The position numbers and the translations under genes were made by a program. The notes below the pieces were generated by a model. That model was not told where the DNA came from and ran no database searches. It worked only from the letters and a program-made list of their open reading frames with translations. Positions 14,707 to 22,563 of a stretch of 64,000 bases of DNA are shown here, one piece after another. The stretch lies in the NCBI GenBank assembly GCA_043497085.1, contig JBIEKI010000010.1, one strand, 5' to 3'. The DNA comes from Thalassobacillus sp043497085. GTDB taxonomy: Bacteria; Bacillota; Bacilli; Bacillales; Halobacillaceae. Position 1 is the stretch's first letter; each line of letters starts with the position of its first letter.

Positions 14707-15345
14707 TTACTCTAATGATTTCAATGCGTCTTCAATTTGCGTATCGCCTTCTACCATTTCGAATGTTTTTCGATAGGCATTTGGTTCTTCAAGTGCAGCA
14801 ATCATTGTCTTTGCAACATCTGCACGGGATACAGAACCGCGATCCACCGATTTACCTACCTTGATTTTACTTGTACTTTCCTCGTGAGTCAGCGCTCCTG
14901 GACGTACAATGGTATAATCAAGCTCCGTCTTTCGAAGGTAATCATCAGCTTCGCCTTTCATTTCTAAATAGTATTTTAGTTTTTCCGGACCTTCTTCCGG
15001 GTTATCTGCTTTCATTGCACTCAACATGATAAATTTAGGCGCTCTTCCCAGCTTTTCTGTCTCTTTTATCAAATTGATGGCGCCGTCTCTGTCGACACTC
15101 TTTGTTTTTTCTGGTGGTGTTTTGGATCCGGAACCAGCTGCAAAAATGACTGCATCCATGCCTTTCACCGCATGACCGACGTCGCTTTCCAGATCAGCAA
15201 GTACCGGAATGCCTCCTAAGCCTTCCATGGCCTCTTTTTGCTCTTCTTTTCGCACCATGGCATAAGCTTCATGACCTGCGGCATCCAGATTTTGTACTAA
15301 CAATCGACCTGTGTGACCGTTTGCTCCAGCTACTAGTACTTTCAT
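14707..15345 (-). CDS. NAD(P)-binding sugar-epimerase-like protein (YhfK type)
   Basis: The 212-residue protein begins MKVLVAGANGHTGRLLVQ, a Rossmann G-X-X-G-X-X-G dinucleotide site. It continues with AVIFAAGSGSKTPPEKT, KFIMLSAMKADNPEEG and YTIVRPGALT, the pattern of atypical SDR proteins such as B. subtilis YhfK (214 aa). The substrate is unknown; NAD(P)H-dependent reduction or epimerisation is a family guess. It is a single gene ending at a shared terminator. Confidence 0.85.
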   Translation of the reverse strand: MKVLVAGANGHTGRLLVQNLDAAGHEAYAMVRKEEQKEAMEGLGGIPVLADLESDVGHAVKGMDAVIFAAGSGSKTPPEKTKSVDRDGAINLIKETEKLGRAPKFIMLSAMKADNPEEGPEKLKYYLEMKGEADDYLRKTELDYTIVRPGALTHEESTSKIKVGKSVDRGSVSRADVAKTMIAALEEPNAYRKTFEMVEGDTQIEDALKSLE

Positions 15346-15419
15346 TATATCCGCTCCTTAACAACAAGATTATATCCATAATTCTTGTAACCTGAACCGG
15401 GCTGGTTCAAACCTGTATT

Positions 15420-15842
15420 TTAACTCATGCGATAAGTGAGCTTCATCACCACTGCGTATAACCCATGCCCTGCGGACCAGATTGCGATGGCTGCAATATT
15501 ATCGATGGCAGGTGTCTCCTTGATAGCCAAAGCGGTAAGTGGAAAGTAAGTCAGACCTGCAAGTGTTGCTAGTGTTAAAGCTAGCGACCATTGATGGATT
15601 GGTGCATCACTTACCGAATGGTGCAATAAAAAGACATAAATCACGCCTATTCCCCAGGAAATAATCATATGGAAGAACCACTCCATATAAACAGGCCAAA
15701 CGATCTGTCCTACCCAGGGAATAAAATCTACATTCATTAATAGCGTATAAACTTTAATCCCAGTTATCGCTTCAGCGGCCCAAAGAACTATTCCCAGCGC
15801 CAGGCCGGCAATCGTACCTACCAATAAACCAGTCCGGTACAT
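15420..15842 (-). CDS. Four-helix membrane protein of unknown function
   Basis: About 140 residues with four predicted membrane segments: near residues 5-25, 45-75, 82-105 and 110-135. It has no recognised domain, although the style resembles YagU-like inner membrane proteins. The ATG at 15842 is preferred because AGGAAGAGG lies four bases upstream; an earlier start is possible. No operon partner is evident. Confidence 0.65.
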   Translation of the reverse strand: MYRTGLLVGTIAGLALGIVLWAAEAITGIKVYTLLMNVDFIPWVGQIVWPVYMEWFFHMIISWGIGVIYVFLLHHSVSDAPIHQWSLALTLATLAGLTYFPLTALAIKETPAIDNIAAIAIWSAGHGLYAVVMKLTYRMS

Positions 15843-15928
15843 GTAACCTCTTCCTTTCCTACTCACTTAGATATGTAAATCATTTTACCATCGAAATAAT
15901 ACTGTAAACCTGCAGAAAAAGTAATCTT

Positions 15929-15956
15929 TTGTGAAACCGTGAATTTTTGATAGAAT
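15929..15956 (+). promoter_or_regulatory. Candidate sigma-A promoter of the Nfu_N-type gene
   Basis: TTGTGA at 15929-15934, a 16-bp spacer and TAGAAT at 15951-15956, about 30 bases before the start codon. Confidence 0.55.
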
Positions 15957-15987
15957 GAAAACAGATGTATGGAGGAGGTTTTAAAAA

Positions 15988-16251
15988 ATGAGTGTAAAAG
16001 TAGAAGCGACACCAAACCCGAATGCAATGAAATTCACTACGGATTCCATGATTTTCAGCGGTGACGGAAGTGTTTCAGTCATGGCAGGTCAGACTAGTGA
16101 ACATGAAATATTGAACGATTTGATGGCAGTGGATGGCGTGGATAATGTTTTCGGTTTCCAGAATTTCATCACCGTCAACAAAAAATTCGATGCTGAGTGG
16201 GACAGCCTGACACCTAAGATTGAAGAAGTATTCGAAAAGCACAACTATTAA
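15988..16251 (+). CDS. NifU/Nfu N-terminal domain protein
   Basis: The 87-residue protein begins VKVEATPNPNAMKFTTD, the hallmark of the Nfu N-terminal domain (Nfu_N), and ends with VFGFQNFITVNKKFDAEWD. It lacks the CXXC-containing C-terminal NifU domain, so it cannot carry a cluster on its own. Stand-alone Nfu_N proteins are common in Bacillaceae and may assist Fe-S transfer. A GGAGGAGG site precedes the ATG. It is monocistronic, with its own promoter and terminator. Confidence 0.88.
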   Translation: MSVKVEATPNPNAMKFTTDSMIFSGDGSVSVMAGQTSEHEILNDLMAVDGVDNVFGFQNFITVNKKFDAEWDSLTPKIEEVFEKHNY

Positions 16252-16312
16252 AGTCATTCATGCCGTTAAGTTAAAACAATAATAGTATCCAGGTAAATTG
16301 ATGACAAAACAA

Positions 16313-16357
16313 AAAATCGAGTATAAAATCGTTAAGGTTTTATACTCGATTTTTTTG
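16313..16357. terminator. Intrinsic terminator after the Nfu_N gene
   Basis: AATCGAGTATAAAA and TTTTATACTCGATT form a long stem with TTTTTTT following on the plus strand. It can also serve the convergent BsuPI lipoprotein gene. Confidence 0.88.
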
Positions 16358-16388
16358 CGAACATTGCCGGGCTGCTAACCTGTGACGT

Positions 16389-17282
16389 TTATCCCTGAAA
16401 TTGTTCTAAAGGAATATAATTCACGTTGGCCGGGTTGCCGGTTTTCGGATCGATTTCGAACATGGTCAATGTCAATGAGCCAAACTGTGGAAGTTCCTTT
16501 TGACTGATTTCGATTTCAAGTTTGAACGATGACCAGGAAGGTGCACCCTCTTCTACTTGATGGGTGGTGTTTTCAACCAGAATATTATGTCCGTCCTCTA
16601 CATTATAAACAAAGGAACCTTCAAATACTCTTGCTTCCCCTGTAACAACATAGGAACCGTTTTCTCCAGAAACCTCCAGGTTACGAAAAGCTTCTCCTTC
16701 CGCGACTGAATCGTCAGAACCGCCATGCTGTTCTTCAGTGGTTTGCTCCCCTTCCACTGTAAACGCTTTGGTCACTTTGAATGGCTTCGCTTCCAGGGAT
16801 TGCTCATTAATTGAATTCACTTCAATGGAGATGGCCGCATCGTATTCGCCTGGCTTAACGCCTTCGGACCACACTTCTTCAAAGCTGATACTCTCTCCTG
16901 GTTCAAGGGTTTTTGTTTCTAACGCCTGCGTGAACATTTGTCCTTCTGAATATCGGTATACTTCCTCGCCCTCGTCATTCTTCACAACGATTTCATATTT
17001 TTGGCCGGAAGAAAACCCTAGATCATACGCCTTGTCCCCCTGATTCTCCATAGAGAAGCTGAATTTGACTTTATCACCTTCAGGCGTAATCGTAGCATCT
17101 ACGGCCAACTGACTAACTGCCTCTTGCAAAGCATTTTGACCATCGTTACTGCTTGTCTCTTCGTCTTTCATTACATCTTCTGCCCCTTCATCTCCAGAGT
17201 CCCCTTGACTTTCCTCGGCTCCGCAGGCTGCGACAAGTAGTAGTACCATCAGCCCAATCAGGAGCATCCATCCCCTTTTCAT
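16389..17282 (-). CDS. Lipoprotein with BsuPI (Ipi-like) and Gmad2-type domains
   Basis: The 297-residue protein has a type II signal peptide ending LLLVAAC, so it should be lipid-anchored outside the membrane. An acidic linker is followed by a BsuPI-like domain (about 55-160) with VKFSFSMENQGDKAYDLGF and GEEVYRYSEGQMFTQAL. The last 100 residues, with VVTGEARVFEGSFVYNVEDG, look like a Gmad2 immunoglobulin-like domain. BsuPI is the intracellular proteinase inhibitor (ipi) of B. subtilis, which sits beside yitT; here the homologue is exported and enlarged. Its function outside the cell is unknown, with adhesion or protease control as possibilities. Confidence 0.82.
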   Translation of the reverse strand: MKRGWMLLIGLMVLLLVAACGAEESQGDSGDEGAEDVMKDEETSSNDGQNALQEAVSQLAVDATITPEGDKVKFSFSMENQGDKAYDLGFSSGQKYEIVVKNDEGEEVYRYSEGQMFTQALETKTLEPGESISFEEVWSEGVKPGEYDAAISIEVNSINEQSLEAKPFKVTKAFTVEGEQTTEEQHGGSDDSVAEGEAFRNLEVSGENGSYVVTGEARVFEGSFVYNVEDGHNILVENTTHQVEEGAPSWSSFKLEIEISQKELPQFGSLTLTMFEIDPKTGNPANVNYIPLEQFQG

Positions 17283-17349
17283 TGTCCGTCACTTCCTTCT
17301 TTTTATGTGGGTTCATTAATATAGACGTATGAAATTACCAAAGGTTACA

Positions 17350-18201
17350 TTATTTGTCGTCTTTTCGGAAAAATCCGAAAATCCCTGTCGTTTGTACGAT
17401 ATTTGTGAACGCCTGTGGATCCACTTCATTGATGATTCCCTGCAGATCATAAAGTTCATACCGGGTAATGACCATGACGAGCATATTTTTATCCTGCTGG
17501 GTAAAAGCACCTCGTGCGGGTAAGGTAGTGATACCGCGTACCATTTTGGAATGGATGGCCTTTTCCAGCTCTGCTGCCTTGGTGGTGATGATCATAGCAG
17601 TCAGTTTCTCGTGACGGGTATGGATAGCGTCAATGACACGCGTGGTCACATATAACGTCAATAATGTGTATAATGCGTTTTCCGGTTCATACAAAATACC
17701 AGCCAAGGCGATGATAATGCTGTTTAAGATAAGAAAATAAATCCCGATCGGACGGTCTTTCATCCGGGATAATACCATCGCTACGATATCAAGACCCCCG
17801 GTGGAAGCACCCCATTTCAGTGTTAACCCGACACCGGCTCCACCGAGCACCCCGCCGAATACAGCATTCAGGATAATATCCTCGGAAAGCTGTTTGACAG
17901 GTACAATTCCAAGAGCAACGGTAGTGAATGCAACAGACAAAGCGCTGTAGATGGTAAATCCTTTTCCTACTTTATACCAGCCTAGAATAGCGACGGGTAT
18001 ATTCAATACGAATAGCAAAATACCGGTATTGATTCCAGGTATGCCTAAGAAATCTCTTAACACACTGGCTGTCAACTGGGCGACACCTGTGAATCCGCTT
18101 GCGTATACATTCGCTTCGATTAAGAACAGGTTCAGGGCAAACGCATTTAAAATAGCGCCGAATATGACAACGACAATTCGTTTGGCTTCAAATGAAAACA
18201 T
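17350..18201 (-). CDS. yitT: YitT family membrane protein (DUF2179)
   Basis: The 283-residue protein has five or six N-terminal membrane helices (to about residue 175) and a soluble C-terminal DUF2179 domain. The latter is a small ferredoxin-like fold with TAMIITTKAAELEKAI and RGITTLPARGAFTQQDKNML. Glycine-rich motifs such as GGVLGGAGVGLTLKWGASTGG are typical of the YitT/YpjC/YqfU/YvjA group. The transport or regulatory role is not established. It is divergent from the DegV gene, which matches yitS-yitT of B. subtilis. Confidence 0.9.
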   Translation of the reverse strand: MFSFEAKRIVVVIFGAILNAFALNLFLIEANVYASGFTGVAQLTASVLRDFLGIPGINTGILLFVLNIPVAILGWYKVGKGFTIYSALSVAFTTVALGIVPVKQLSEDIILNAVFGGVLGGAGVGLTLKWGASTGGLDIVAMVLSRMKDRPIGIYFLILNSIIIALAGILYEPENALYTLLTLYVTTRVIDAIHTRHEKLTAMIITTKAAELEKAIHSKMVRGITTLPARGAFTQQDKNMLVMVITRYELYDLQGIINEVDPQAFTNIVQTTGIFGFFRKDDK

Positions 18202-18345
18202 AGCTGCCTCCTTTAAAAAAACTTATAATAGCGAAAAACACTATTCTTTTTTATCACCCCAGTGAACGAAAATCAAGCATCAATTCCCCATTCCCCTCCC
18301 TAGGAAAAAATAATCACCCATTCCCTTCGTTAAGCGTGAAATGTT

Positions 18346-18374
18346 TTGACAGTTTCCTTATATAGGCATAAACT
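18346..18374 (+). promoter_or_regulatory. Candidate sigma-A promoter of the DegV gene
   Basis: A consensus TTGACA at 18346-18351, a 17-bp spacer and TAAACT at 18369-18374, 50 bases before the start codon. Confidence 0.6.
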
Positions 18375-18423
18375 TGAATAAAACAAGTATGATTAATTTC
18401 TTACTAATAAGAAGGTGAACGTG

Positions 18424-19284
18424 ATGGAAATTAAAATCATTTGTGACTCGGCAAGCGATTTATCCCAAGAACATTTCGATCGCCATAACATCGAAATGGT
18501 GCCCTTGAAAGTCACACTGAATGAAGAAGAGTATCTGGACGGCAAGACTATCACACCGAAAAAGGTTTACGATGCGATGCGCGAGGGAGCTGCTCCAAAA
18601 ACCTCCCAAGTATCTCCGCAGGCGTTCAAAGAAGCCTTTACCCGTTATGCAGAAGCCGGACAACCCTGCATTTATTTTGCCCTCTCTTCCGAATTATCCG
18701 GTACATATCAGACAGCAAAAATGATGGAAGATGAAGTGAAAACAGAGCATCCTGATTTTGACCTGCATGTAGTCGATACCAAGTGCGCATCGTTAGGCTA
18801 TGGACTTGTCGTCCTGCGGGCAGCAGAATTGGCTGCTGACGGCGCATCAGTCCAGGAAATACTTGATATCGGTACCTATCATGCAGAGCATATGGAACAC
18901 ATTTTCACTGTCGATGACCTGGAATACTTATACCGCGGTGGCCGTGTCAGTAAAACAGCGGCATTCGTTGGTACCTTATTAAAGATCAAGCCACTCTTAC
19001 ATGTCGAAGATGGCAAGCTGATTCCGTTGGAAAAAGTCCGCGGCGCCAAAAAAGTTTTGAAACGCATGCTGGATATAATGAAGGAACGGGGCGAAGACCT
19101 TTCCAATCAGCCAATTGCCATCAGCCATGCGGACGACTTAGAAAACGCGGAACAGCTTGCGAGTATGATCAAGGAAGAATTCGGCACCGAGCAGATCCAT
19201 ATTGAAATGGTCGGCTCCGCTATCGGGGCACATGCCGGCCCGGGTACCATTGCACTTTTCTTCCTGAATCAGCCATATAAATAA
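18424..19284 (+). CDS. yitS: DegV family fatty-acid-binding protein (YitS)
   Basis: The roughly 286-residue DegV protein has the N-terminal IICDSASDLS motif, SQVSPQAFKEAF, ALSSELSGTYQTA around the lipid carboxylate site, and GSAIGAHAGPGT near the C-terminus. DegV proteins (FakB) bind fatty acids and present them to the kinase FakA for incorporation into phospholipid. The ATG at 18424 has AGAAGG eight bases upstream; a GTG at 18415 lies inside that site. The place next to yitT argues for the yitS orthologue. Confidence 0.9.
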   Translation: MEIKIICDSASDLSQEHFDRHNIEMVPLKVTLNEEEYLDGKTITPKKVYDAMREGAAPKTSQVSPQAFKEAFTRYAEAGQPCIYFALSSELSGTYQTAKMMEDEVKTEHPDFDLHVVDTKCASLGYGLVVLRAAELAADGASVQEILDIGTYHAEHMEHIFTVDDLEYLYRGGRVSKTAAFVGTLLKIKPLLHVEDGKLIPLEKVRGAKKVLKRMLDIMKERGEDLSNQPIAISHADDLENAEQLASMIKEEFGTEQIHIEMVGSAIGAHAGPGTIALFFLNQPYK

Positions 19285-19353
19285 TGTCCATGGTGTCAGG
19301 TTGTGAGCGAAATTCCTGTTTTTTAAGACCAAAAATTATGATTTGTGATTAAT

Positions 19354-19388
19354 AGGCTGCCTTTTCTCCTAAGAGAGGCGGCTTTTTT
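19354..19388 (+). terminator. Intrinsic terminator after the DegV gene
   Basis: GGCTGCCTTTTCT and AGAGAGGCGGC form an imperfect stem with one G-T pair, followed by TTTTTTC. Confidence 0.7.
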
Positions 19389-19486
19389 CATCTTTTCTTA
19401 GTCATGCCCAAGTTCTTCAATATTACCGAAAACCTTCCAATGTTCACCCATTCACAAATTTGTAACATAAACTGCTTGTTTACCTG

Positions 19487-19530
19487 TTGTAATTACCCCC
19501 TCCCCGTTATATCATACGGTTAGGGGTATT
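19487..19530 (+). promoter_or_regulatory. Promoter of the CoA-disulfide reductase gene with CsoR/CstR-like half sites
   Basis: TTGTAA at 19487-19492, a 17-bp spacer and TATCAT at 19510-19515 form a good sigma-A promoter. A half site ATTACCCC lies inside the spacer and its inverted partner GGGGTATT follows the -10 element (about 19523-19530). Such C-rich/G-rich inverted arms resemble operators of the CsoR/CstR family, which includes persulfide sensors. The arms are far apart, so this is only suggestive. Confidence 0.45.
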
Positions 19531-19557
19531 AATACAATGGTTAGGGAGGAAAACAAA

Positions 19558-21219
19558 ATGTCTAAAAAGATTGTGATTGTTGGAGGAGTTGCTGGTGGTG
19601 CTACAGCCGCTGCCAGGTTGAGAAGGTTAGATGAAGAAAGCCAAATCATTTTGATTGAACGAGGAGAATATATTTCATTCGCAAACTGCGGATTGCCATA
19701 CTATATCGGAGGTACTATTGAAGAACGCAGCAAGCTGCTTGTTCAGACCGTCGATCGTATGGAAGCCCGCTTCAATATGGATATCCGTACTTCTGCGGAA
19801 GTCATGAAGATCAACCGGGATGACAAACAAATCGAAATCAAAGATTTGAAGACCGGGGAAGTTTACCACCAAAGCTATGATCATTTGATTTTATCTCCAG
19901 GAGCAAAACCTATCGTACCTCCGCTTCCTGGATTGAAAGAAAGCACATATTTTACTTTAAGAAATATTCCTGATACAGACAGGATCAAAGCTTATGTTGA
20001 TGAAAAGCAACCGAAGCACATAACAGTCATCGGCGGAGGATTCATCGGTCTGGAAATGGCTGAGAACCTAGCTGATCGCGGTGCTAAAGTAACTGTCGTG
20101 GAAAAAGGACCACAAGTCATGGCGCCGATTGACCCTGAAATGGCAGCGATCGTCCACGAACATCTTCGGGAAAAAGGCGTCGAACTGATTCTTGGCGATG
20201 GCATCGCTTCCGTAAACGAAGGTGACATCGTAGCTCTGGAAAGCGGTAAAATGCTGGATACTGATATGATCGTCCTTTCCATCGGAGTACAGCCTGAAAG
20301 CACACTGGCACATGAAGCAGGATTAGAACTTGGTGCCCGCAGGGGTATTGTCGTCAATGAATACATGCAAACAAATGATCCATCTATCTACGCAATTGGT
20401 GATGCCATTGAGGTCCAGGACTATATTACAAAAGAACCTGTCATGGTACCGCTCGCTTGGCCTGCCAACCGTCAAGGCCGGATCGTTGCGAACAACATCT
20501 ATGGAAAGAACGAAGCTTACCCTGGAACATTGGGTACTTCCATTGTAAAGGTATTCGATTATACCGTTGCTGCTACAGGCGTCAACGAGAAACGCATGAA
20601 GAATCTTGGCTGGAAGTATGAAGCGATTCACATCCATCCTGCTTCCCATGCCGGCTACTATCCTGGAGCTGAATCATTAGCAATGAAAATGCTGTTCAAT
20701 CCGGAAAACGGAAAAATCTACGGCGCTCAAATCGTAGGAAAAGATGGCGTGGACAAACGGATTGACGTACTTGCCACAGCTATCAAAGGCGGTCTGACTG
20801 TCCATGACCTGCCAGATTTGGAACTTGCTTATGCTCCACCGTTCTCTTCTGCAAAAGACCCGGTTAACATGCTTGGCTATGTCGCAGAAAACATAATCGA
20901 TGGTGCCATTGAAATCACCCACTGGGATGAAATCGACGAAAAAGTAAGCCAGGGCGATCTCATAGTTGACGTACGTGATGCAAAAGAATTAGAACAGGGC
21001 TATATCCCTGGAGCAATCAACATTCCGCTTCATGACCTGCGTCATCGCATGGAAGAACTCCCGAAAGATAAACCGATCCACGTGAATTGCCAGGTAGGAC
21101 TGCGCGGCTATCTTGCAACTAAGCTGCTCCGTCTCAATGGCTATGATGCGCGTAATCTGGATGGCGGCTGGAAAACTTATTCCGTTGCCAACGGTGTTAA
21201 AAAACCTCAAATGGTTTAA
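19558..21219 (+). CDS. cdr: CoA-disulfide reductase with C-terminal rhodanese domain
   Basis: The 553-residue flavoprotein has an N-terminal FAD site (IVIVGGVAGGATAAARLRR), catalytic Cys44 in SFANCGLPYY, and a second dinucleotide site ITVIGGGFIGLEMAE for NAD(P)H. A rhodanese domain begins near residue 460, with its active Cys in VNCQVGLRG (about 511). The fused form (CoADR-RHD) reduces CoA disulfide and CoA persulfide and contributes to thiol redox and sulfane sulfur handling. The ATG at 19558 has AGGGAGGA seven bases upstream. The gene is monocistronic between a promoter and a terminator. Confidence 0.93.
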   Translation: MSKKIVIVGGVAGGATAAARLRRLDEESQIILIERGEYISFANCGLPYYIGGTIEERSKLLVQTVDRMEARFNMDIRTSAEVMKINRDDKQIEIKDLKTGEVYHQSYDHLILSPGAKPIVPPLPGLKESTYFTLRNIPDTDRIKAYVDEKQPKHITVIGGGFIGLEMAENLADRGAKVTVVEKGPQVMAPIDPEMAAIVHEHLREKGVELILGDGIASVNEGDIVALESGKMLDTDMIVLSIGVQPESTLAHEAGLELGARRGIVVNEYMQTNDPSIYAIGDAIEVQDYITKEPVMVPLAWPANRQGRIVANNIYGKNEAYPGTLGTSIVKVFDYTVAATGVNEKRMKNLGWKYEAIHIHPASHAGYYPGAESLAMKMLFNPENGKIYGAQIVGKDGVDKRIDVLATAIKGGLTVHDLPDLELAYAPPFSSAKDPVNMLGYVAENIIDGAIEITHWDEIDEKVSQGDLIVDVRDAKELEQGYIPGAINIPLHDLRHRMEELPKDKPIHVNCQVGLRGYLATKLLRLNGYDARNLDGGWKTYSVANGVKKPQMV

Positions 21220-21220
21220 C

Positions 21221-21300
21221 AAAAGCGCAAACGCCCTGAAGCATAAGCAAAACGGGCAGGTTATGTCGCGAGTGGCTAAGCGTTGAAGCTAGCCAATACT
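21221..21300. repeat. Structured intergenic sequence after cdr
   Basis: Just after the cdr stop, GCGCAAACGCCC, CGGGC and the hairpin GGCTA...TAGCC (around GGCTAAGCGTTGAAGCTAGCC at about 21273-21293) can fold. From memory the segment resembles a short intergenic repeat frequent in Bacillus genomes. Only one copy is in this window, so the repeat status cannot be shown here. Confidence 0.35.
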
Positions 21301-21348
21301 CAACAGGTACTACCAAAATTTTATACTTTCTTATTTATTAAGAATAAT

Positions 21349-21386
21349 GCCGCAGGCTTTCTGAAAAGAGAGGCTGCGGTTTTTTG
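21349..21386 (+). terminator. Intrinsic terminator after cdr
   Basis: CCGCAGGCTTTCT and AGAGAGGCTGCGG pair around GAAA with small mismatches, followed by TTTTTTG. Confidence 0.8.
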
Positions 21387-21437
21387 TAACATTTTTGTTA
21401 CATAGAACGACTAACTTATTAGAAGGGGGTCGTAAAG

Positions 21438-22334
21438 ATGAAAAAGATGATTGGTTTAACCCTGCTGCTTTCTCTTCTTTTGTTAGGAGCCTGCAGCAGT
21501 AATGATGAAGCTGGCGAATCCAGCGAAAGTATGGACATGGCGACTGAACAGGAAATGTCTGAACCCAACATGGCACAGGATGGTGACAGTCTTTCTGAAG
21601 AAAAGGCGAGTCCGAATTCGGGGAATATGATTGACAACGTTCAAAATCAAATGATGATTTACAATGCGGATATTTCCCTGCGCACAAAAGATTATGATAC
21701 CTTTTACCAGCAGCTGGAGCAGCATATGGATAAACAAAAAGCCTACATCGTCGAGGCAAACGTCAACCGACAGGAACATGGACAGCGAAACGCCCATATC
21801 CGCCTTCGGGTGCCGCAGGAAAATTTCCAGCCCTTCATCGATGAGCTTGGCAGTTACAGCGATAACATTGATTCAAGGAACATTTCAGGGCGAGACGTGA
21901 CCGAGGAATACGTCGATTTAGAATCTCGCCTGGCCGCTAAAGAAAAAATCGAAGAACGGCTGCTGGCATTCATGGATGACGCAGAAAAGACAGAGGATTT
22001 GATTAAGATTTCTCAAGACCTTGAACGGGTTCAGGAAGAAATCGAAGTGATTCAAGGGAAAATGAAATACTTAGAAAATCAAAGTGACTTTTCTACGATA
22101 ACCTTGAATATTACTGAGACTAAGGTAAACGTACCTGGCTTGAATGAAGAAGAACTGAATACATGGGAAAAAACGAAGCAGGCATTTGTGCAATCGTTGA
22201 ACGGGTTGACTCAGTTTGCCTCGTGGATTATGGTTGTTCTGCTCGGTTACTCTCCAGTTATTCTTTTGATTGCTATTCCTGTGGTTTGGTTACTGATCCG
22301 CCAGAGAAGCAAACGTAAACGCGAAAACAACTAA
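21438..22334 (+). CDS. DUF4349 domain lipoprotein
   Basis: The 298-residue protein has a lipoprotein signal peptide ending LLLGAC, an acidic linker, then DUF4349 (about 70-285): MMIYNADISLRTKDYDTFY, RLRVPQENFQPFIDEL and NISGRDVTEEYVDLESRLAAK. A coiled-coil segment is followed by a C-terminal membrane helix (about 262-285) and a basic tail. It is therefore probably anchored at both ends on the outer face of the membrane. The function is unknown. A GAAGGGGG site precedes the ATG. Confidence 0.87.
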   Translation: MKKMIGLTLLLSLLLLGACSSNDEAGESSESMDMATEQEMSEPNMAQDGDSLSEEKASPNSGNMIDNVQNQMMIYNADISLRTKDYDTFYQQLEQHMDKQKAYIVEANVNRQEHGQRNAHIRLRVPQENFQPFIDELGSYSDNIDSRNISGRDVTEEYVDLESRLAAKEKIEERLLAFMDDAEKTEDLIKISQDLERVQEEIEVIQGKMKYLENQSDFSTITLNITETKVNVPGLNEEELNTWEKTKQAFVQSLNGLTQFASWIMVVLLGYSPVILLIAIPVVWLLIRQRSKRKRENN

Positions 22335-22339
22335 ACCAA

Positions 22340-22372
22340 ACAGGTGCAGCCTCCTAAGGACTGTGCCTGTTT
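22340..22372 (+). terminator. Possible terminator after the DUF4349 gene
   Basis: ACAGGTGCAG and CTGTGCCTGT pair with two wobble positions, followed by TTCT. It is weaker than the others in the window. Confidence 0.45.
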
Positions 22373-22563
22373 CTATGTTGCCAGGCTAAGTTAAACGTTC
22401 TTGTTAATCTTTTATAATACTCCACTATACCAGCTAATAGAAGGTCAATAGGTAAGGCTAAAAAAGATTAAAAAGACGTGATACAATAAAAACGAACATG
22501 CTAAATAAACTTCAAGCTTACCATCTTGAAGTATTTTCCATAAAAGTTTTTTAATGGTTTCGC

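Noticed and set aside
22479..22540. Possible small RNA: TACAAT followed by hairpin CTTCAAG/CTTGAAG
   Set aside because: There is no -35 element, and the predicted transcript would be only about 45 bases. It probably belongs to the end of the IS110 element.
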